Source of the DNA: Porphyra umbilicalis
Lineage: Eukaryota; Rhodophyta; Bangiophyceae; Bangiales; Bangiaceae
Reading direction: 5' to 3'
DNA: 64,000 bases
Assembly: GCA_002049455.2 (NCBI GenBank)
Contig: KV918957.1
Coordinates: 62,001-126,000 of the forward strand
Notes under the pieces: model-generated
What the model was told of the DNA's origin: nothing
Seen by the model: only the letters and a program-made list of their open reading frames with translations
The model's database searches: none
Position numbers and translations under genes: made by a program
Shown here: piece by piece, positions 57,499 to 64,000 of the stretch
Layout of the letters: each line of letters begins with the position of its first letter
How positions within the stretch are numbered: position 1 is the first letter of the stretch

Positions 57499-57915
57499 CA
57501 GCCTTTCTCCATTCTTATCGCTTCCGTTCTTGTCCAGGGGGGGATAGCAACGAAAGTTGGTCGACCGACAATCGATTGCTGCCTCGCCCTAGGTCCGTAG
57601 ATTCATATTTGAACTTATGCACAACTTAACTCATCACAATTCTTCCGTCAGCGTTTTTAAACAGCGAGACCGCCGTCGTCGCCATCCCGCCGTCGTCGCA
57701 CCTACCGTCGACACCGCGCCCGTCGTCCCCGTCACGATGGCCGTCCCCCCCCCCCCCTCCCATCGGCCCCGCCTAGCCCTTCCATTCGTACCACGCCCCC
57801 ACCCACTGCCTACCCCCAACCCACCCCACCGCCTCCCCCTCTCCCTCCCCCTGCACCTGACCACACGCCCACCCCCTGCCGCCCTCCGGGTGGCACGACC
57901 GTCATCACGCCACAT
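57499..57915. other. Spacer between the two Tigger-type elements
   Basis: This joins the right end of the first element to the second transposase frame. The segment 57740-57870 is C-rich low complexity. I found no terminal repeat pair for the second element. Confidence 0.45.
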
Positions 57916-60031
57916 TTGGCTACGTCTTTGGATGCTATTTCTGGTACTGTTGAGGCTGCATTTGAGAGGGCTTTACCAGAATTGGCGCATGAGTGGCCCC
58001 ATGCCGTCCGGGAAGCAGCACAAGCGGCGGCGGCCACGTGTCAAGGACTACTGGCGACTGGCGGAGCTGCAGAGGCGGCATCGACGATCCGTGGCTACAA
58101 CGTAGCAGCGGCCAATGGCCCACGACCGGTCACGATGGTGGCTGGGAGGCGGCGGAGCAAGCCCCGACAGGAGATCTCTATCTGTACGAAAAAACAGATC
58201 GTGCGCCTCAGGGATGCTGACGTCCCCTGGGCGGTGGTCTTGCGGCAGCTGCCGATCCCGATCACTAAGGACACGGGACGGCGGATTATGCGGTCAGCCG
58301 CCAAGTACCACGCCACGCCAATCGATGCAAACACGTTGGCACGGACAAACTGTCGGGTGGGCAAATGGCCAGAGCTAGACGCTTCGCTGTACAAGTGGTA
58401 CTTGGCTGTATACTCGCTGGGCCACCGTCGCATCCCAATCACTACCGCTCTTCTACAGGAGGCCGCGTCCATGATCGCCGCGCGGCTGTCGATCACCGGC
58501 TTTACGGCCAGCCATGGCTACGTGCGCGGGTTTTTGAAGCGGTACGACATCTGCAACATTACCATGCACGGGCAGGCAGGTGGCGCCAACCTGGCCGAGG
58601 CGGCTGCGGCTGTGGAGGATATACGTCGAAAGCTGGAAAGCTACCCCCCTGATCGTGTCTATAACATGGACGATACGGGGCTGTTGTATAAGTGCCTACC
58701 CTCGCGATCGTACGTACCTCGCCGAGACCGCCGACTTGCACGCGGCTCCAAGGCCATGCGCAGTATGGACAGAGTCACGCTCGTGCTATGCACGAAAGCG
58801 ACGGGGACGCACGTGCCTACCCTCGCGATCGTACGTACCTCGCCGAGACCGCCGACTTGCACGCGGCTCCAAGGCCATGCGCAGTATGGACAGAGTCACG
58901 CTCGTGCTATGCACGAAAGCGACGGGGACGCACAAATTGCCCGTCACAATGATTGGCTCGGCCGCCCGCCCGTTGTGCTTCCGTGGGGAAGGCAACGAAT
59001 GCCCATTGCCGCATTTCGACCAGAAAAAGGCGTGGATGGACAAGCATGTGTATGAGAGATGGTGGAATAACGTCTTCCTACAGGCTGTTCGCCAACAGCA
59101 CCGGGGCGCCAAGTGTGCTATAATCATGGATAATTCATCCACCCATGACGTTGCACTAAGCTCCGAGGATGTGGAAAGTTTTTTCCTTCCCCCCAACACG
59201 ACGGCGGTGTACCAGCCAATGGACGCCGGCGTGATTGCGGCGCTGAAGCGGCGCTACAAGCGCCGCCTCTTGGCCATCCTCGTCCGGTCTTTGCCCGTTC
59301 CACTGGTTTCCCCTCCACCCACGCCCCAGGCGCCGCCCCCACCGCCGCCCCGACCACACCCCCTTCCGCCCCCCCACCTCCCCCCCACCCCCCCCCCACC
59401 TCCCCCCCCACCCGCGCCCACGTCACCTCCACCGTCCCCCCGAGCCGCGAGGGCTCCTCGGGGCTTCTGCCCCGAGAATGAGCGCCTGTGGCGTGCCCCG
59501 TCGGTTGATGTTCTGCAGGTGTATGGTACTCCTCGGTCGGCGGCGCTGGAGGCGCCCGACGACGAGGCCGACGCGGCCGCCCAACAAGGCCTACTCGCTG
59601 CCCTTCTGCCGCCCCCGAACCAGACACCGCGCCCGGCACGGAACTGTGGCCTGGCCGGGCGCGGAAGTGCCCACCTGTTGGATGCGGCGACACTCATTGC
59701 GGAGGAGTGGGAGAAAGTGACGTCAACATCTATTTTACACTGTTGGGTGAAGTCCACGATCCTGCCAGTAGCCATGACTTCCGCCCTCGCTGCGTCTCAT
59801 GGTGAGTACCGCAACGGCTTTGCAAACGTGGAACATGATGTGGACGAGGTGCTTGCGCTGATGCGGGGCACCTCCCTCGGCCGGGACGTGATTGGGGGGA
59901 CGTCCGAGGGCGACGCTTGTGAAGGTGTGCGGGCGTGATTTGACGCAGAGGATGCGGAGGACGCCATCGTTGACACGGCAAATATGATCACCATGTCGTC
60001 TGAAGACTCGTCCCGGGATGAAGAGGATTAA
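57916..60031 (+). pseudogene. Tigger/Jerky-type transposase, broken
   Basis: The domain order is that of CENP-B/Tigger/Jerky-type transposases. An HTH (SICTKKQIVRLRDADVPWA) follows the first in-frame ATG at 58135; the true start is unclear because the frame is open upstream. Next is a CENP-B-type DNA-binding region (GKWPELDASLYKWY to SHGYVRGFLKRYDI) and a DDE_1 core with Asp in YNMDDTGLLYK, IIMDNSSTHD and YQPMDAGVIAALKRR. A perfect 121-bp tandem duplication (58692-58933) shifts the frame within the core. A Pro-rich low-complexity stretch sits at about 59300-59450. A TGA at 59936-59938 precedes a same-phase acidic tail (FDAEDAEDAIVDTA) ending in TAA at 60029-60031. AATAAA motifs follow immediately. 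It is unrelated in detail to the transposase at 44949-46676. Confidence 0.85.
58692..58933 (+). repeat. Perfect 121-bp tandem duplication
   Basis: Two copies, 58692-58812 and 58813-58933, start GTGCCTACCCTCGCGATCG and look identical by eye. The length is not divisible by three, so it changes the reading frame of the transposase it lies in. Identity suggests it arose recently. Confidence 0.9.
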
Positions 60032-63000
60032 TAAATGCCGTATACAAAATAAATAGTACGTGGCTGGTGGGGCGGGGGCTGGACGGAAGGGAACGAAAAC
60101 CCAGGCACGCGGCGTTGTACGTCATCTCCGAGCAAAGAATTTGGTACACGGCCGCGCGGCCGCGGTGGATCGCCAGGTCGGGGTGTGAAGTCGGGACAAG
60201 GCTCTTGCTTGATGCATGACAGATTGACTGCGAGCACTCCCCGCACGTCTGCTCGCACGAAAAAAGAACAGAAAAAGGTGTGGAACAAAAAGGGAAGCTG
60301 TAGTTGGCTCTGACAACCGAAAAACTAGAAGCAGTTGCCGCCACACCACCACCACCGACGGCCGGCTCGCAGAAGTCAACCCTCGTCCTTCACGGCCACG
60401 AGCACACTTATCCACCACCACCCTCTAGGTTTGTCCCACGTGACCTCATCGGGCCGCATGAGTACACCCGCACGACATGCAGACACCTCCCGTGCACCAC
60501 AACAGCTAGACAGACACGCTTCTGCAAATCTTTATCAACCACCTTATGCATAGGTACCCTCTCCTCCCCCTCGTCGTGCCCTTCGATCACCCACCCCCCC
60601 CCCCCCCCCCCCCTCCGTCCGTCCGCCCGCTCCGCCCGCTTCCCCGATGACCCGCTCCGCCGGGGCTGCCGTCCGAAAGGGATGCTTGCCGAGTTACGTC
60701 ATCCTATTGAAGTGCACAAATAGACCGGCAGAAAACATGTGCACAAACAACCAAGAGCCAAAGAGGCAAAAGTAGGTCAGAAAGTGTCCAAGTGACCTGG
60801 AGCGCTGAGGGTGCCGTGTGTGGGAGACGGGGTGTACCCGTCAACAGGGGGGCACATGGGTAAGGAAAAAAAGAAACATGGCCCCACAGCAACATACAGG
60901 ACAATCCCAAGCAGGCAGGCAGGGGAGGCGGCGGCTGGTGGGGGGGCGGAGTTGAGGGAGGAAGGGGAGCGGCGGTACAAAGGTGGTAGACCCCCACGAC
61001 CACTGCAAAGAGCCAGCGATCGGGCCCGCAGTACCTGAAACCTCTCGGTACGAGGGAGGCACGCGAGCCGCACGTGTAGAGACCACAGGGGTTGTCGTGC
61101 TCAAAACGAGGGCCGCGGGGGGGAGGGGCGCGCGCCAAGCTGCTGTCCTGCCAAGCGCGAACAATAGGAGACGGCTCACGGCGCAGACAGAGCCAAGACA
61201 CTCCAAGGCTTCGCAATTGAAAGAGCCATGAAACGGTTCGAGCGTGCGAAAATCCATCCAAGGAGGGAGTTGCCTCCGGAGGAACTCGTTGATCTCCGAG
61301 CGATTGCGATCGACAGGCGCTCGTTCGTCCGATTAACTGGCAATCTGGAGCGGGAAGCGACGCGCTCGGCGAGAAAACTGGGTCCCCCCAATGACGAGAC
61401 GATCGCCAAAAGGGGGGGACAGTAATGGAGAAAGACTGTAACCGTTGTCAAAAGATTTTCTGCGTTTGCTTGTTTTAGGGCGAACATATTTACATTGTGC
61501 CGCTGGGAAGCCTCTGTTCCGCTCGGGATGCACCGTTCGTTGTCACTCGTCGAAGAACTTAATGGAATGGGAAATCTCATTTCCCCAGCCATTGCTGATC
61601 GCCGTTTGTGGAAGGGCAGACGTTGCTGATGCGGCTGGAAGTAAGTGTGACAAAGTCCGGCAGATCGGCAGATAACTGTCGCAAGAAGGTACTTTCCCAG
61701 CACCTTCAGACCCCGCGCACGACTTGATACGTACCCGTCGAACACGGCGTCCTAATGAAGCGTGCAAGATAATCGAAAACACCTCGTTGGAATGATGGGA
61801 GCGCTCGCACGCACTTGTTGAGCACATGTGTGCGCTTGCACATGCGCATTTTCACCATGTCGTTCAAGACCATAGGAAGCGGCTCTCAAAGAGGCTTCTG
61901 ATGCATCCAAGAAGTCATTGAAAAATGCAGTCATGCAAACGTATGCATGTTTCAACATGTTTTTGCAAAAAAAAATCGCCTTGTACAGGTGCTTCCGAGG
62001 GGTCGTGCAAGTTTTTGCACGAGCGATTTGGGGGAAAACGAGGCTCGTGGTGGATTCAGCAACGAGGTGCACTGCGCTGCCGGTGGGCTCTCCCACCGGC
62101 AAGAGTACGAGAATCAGCGCCGTCGCCAGCCTTTGGTCGTTGGACAGTACATTTCTTTTAGGGATTCGTCTGTGACTTTCTGGAATGCCAGACTTTGGGC
62201 CGGAGGTTAACATTCTTTTCACAGCGAGTTATATTCAGTGCCTCCTATTCACTTTGAAAACGTGAAAGAAGCATCGCGGCCCAGTTCCACCCAGGGGGGA
62301 ACAACTCGGTTTTATTTGCTTTTTAGACATATGCTTTTGTACTGTACGACAACTGATGATTTGGTGTATCTCAGTTCGGCAGTCAGTCGCTTTGGCGTGC
62401 TTCACTCTCACGAACTGGTGAAGAGCCGTGATTTGACTTCTGTTGCCGCACTGAGTCCATATTTGGTCATTACCAAACCTGGACTGCGAGAGGCATGCAG
62501 TCGCCCGTTGACACAACGGATATGGCTGGTCTCCGCCGCATCGGCAGCGCCAGCCACCGCTGCCACAGCGGGCACTGTGTAGCCGAGGTACCGGGCACGT
62601 GACCACACGGCGGTCTGGCGGCGTTCATTTACAACCGCGCCTCGGCCTACGCACTCAAAACAGAGGGCTAGCGGTACGCGACTGAGGGTGGGGGCCCGCC
62701 TGGCTCCACTGCATCGACTGCAAGCATGCTATTATGTCTTTGTAAGCCACCGGCCGCCGCGGCGAGCCACCGTGTGCGGTCGAGGAGAATGGGGGCCATT
62801 GCGAGTCGACCGAGCCGCGCTCGCTCTGGGCACCAACCGAGGCGCGGCTCGTGGCGCGCCCCGCGCTACAGCGGCCTCACCGATCTCGCATGTATTTGTC
62901 CAGGAGACAGATACACGGTAAAACATTCCAAACCCCGACACTGTTCCCAATGCCTGGAGGCACCCCGACACTTTGGGCCCCCCTCCCAGATGACCATTCC

Positions 63001-64000
63001 GGAGCCTGTTGGGGTCACGAGACCCCGGCACTTTCGCATGCCCTGGGCGACTGGGATGGCTTATCTCACGTCTGTGACGTGGATCGCTGCTGTCCAATCA
63101 CTCGATCTTCGTTCTTCGCGCCCGCAATGAAGAGGATGCTAGGAACTGGCTCGACGGATACTGGAGGCCTGAGGGCTTCGTAATTGTATGGAGCGTTGAT
63201 TTAATTATTTCTGTCGCCATCGTCGTCACCACCACTTGGTCGGACGACGACAACGGGGTGCGGTCTGCCTTCTCAACGCCCAGGAAACAGGGCAACAGCA
63301 ACACCAACGTAAAGAAGGGGTACTGATTGGGGGGGGGAAGAGGAGAGGTGAGGAGGGAGGATGGAAAAGGGTCGCATCGCACGGTTCGACAAGAAAAACG
63401 CACGAGGACTCAGACACAAGGAAGGGGGGAAAGTAGGAGACAGCAGGTTGTAGTGCACCGAGGACATCGGATACGATAAGTAGCAGGGGGAGGGATGGGG
63501 GGGGGAGGTGAGTGGCCCAGTGTAGGCACGAGGAGCGACACCCACAAGTTTTGGCAAGCACGTGGGGATGGGGCGGGCTCGCGCGGTCTGGCCAGACTCG
63601 GGCGACGACGGGTTGGACCCAAGGTGCGCGCGCGCGTTGTGGAAGGGGATCGGGAGAGTGCGCCAGGCAATCAGTGGCCCCTCATGTTTGTCCAACTATG
63701 AATCTTTAGAGCTCCGTGATTGGCCAGAAGCTCGATTTCCACTACAAGTTGGCGGGCTACACATTCTGTTTCAGCCAAACGGACAGCCCGCGCGCGCTCG
63801 ACCGCGATGTGCCTTCGCTCCCGCTCCAGAGTTCCAGCTGTTGCCTGCCAAGACCTGTTTGACGCGGCTGGCAACCGTCCGCGCTCCCCCCTCGTCATGC
63901 ACGGTGTTGCATCTCGCTGTTGCGTGCCGCGCACGACATCCCACACCCTCATGTTCGTTTCCTTTTGCGCAACTCCCCCCGCTCTGCTACCGCTGTCTCT
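60032..64000. other. Region without a supported gene
   Basis: Only short frames occur on both strands. A poly-C run of about 20 lies at 60593-60612. ACCCCGACACT-like motifs recur at about 62933, 62962 and 63023. No transposon end, RNA gene or protein domain was recognised. Confidence 0.5.

Noticed and set aside
60704-61261. 185-codon hydrophobic, proline-rich minus-strand frame
   Set aside because: No domain and a composition that follows the local base bias, with competing frames on the other strand.

Overview
The window is nuclear DNA from a GC-rich, intron-poor eukaryote. A eukaryotic ribosomal protein (eL21), a formin with an FH2 domain, a class III alcohol dehydrogenase, an F-box/LRR protein and several eukaryotic transposon families are all recognisable. 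All but one of the host genes read as a single uninterrupted frame with a strong GCC(A)CCATGG-like start. Proposed lineages are inference only: a high-GC, intron-poor genome full of DNA transposons and a chromovirus would suit a bangiophyte-like red alga or another small-celled protist.

Layout. From 1 to about 24.5 kb lies a repeat-rich arm with no convincing host gene. It holds two decayed copies of one transposase-like family that I cannot place (2178-4977 and 16393-18372, minus strand), a broken PIF/Harbinger transposase (8678-10648) split by a 457-bp MITE, a Tc1/mariner remnant (12480-12968), a second MITE (22193-22591), and long GC-rich tandem repeats (units of about 275 bp at 11.1-12.0 kb and exactly 252 bp at 15.0-15.9 kb).

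From 24.9 to 39.2 kb lies a host-gene island of six genes on strictly alternating strands: formin (+), eL21 (-), an acyl-CoA-synthetase-like protein with a large coiled-coil insertion (+), class III ADH / S-nitrosoglutathione reductase (-), an unrecognised serine- and glycine-rich protein (+), and an F-box/LRR protein (-). The genes are therefore arranged as convergent and divergent pairs. Their functions are not obviously one pathway.

From 39.2 to 64 kb transposons dominate again. A very GC-rich stretch (39.8-42.2 kb) without a credible gene precedes a strong palindrome/hairpin at 42.25 kb. A pogo/Tigger-type DNA transposon with perfect 27-bp terminal inverted repeats spans 44567-57498, and its transposase frame is intact. 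A young, apparently whole Ty3/gypsy chromovirus (46859-57202, 393-bp LTRs, CTTGG target duplication) is inserted into it. The chromovirus carries an unusual extra 3.2-kb segment between pol and the 3' LTR, with a long antisense open frame. A second, broken Tigger/Jerky-type transposase follows at 57.9-60.0 kb. The last 4 kb hold no gene I can support.
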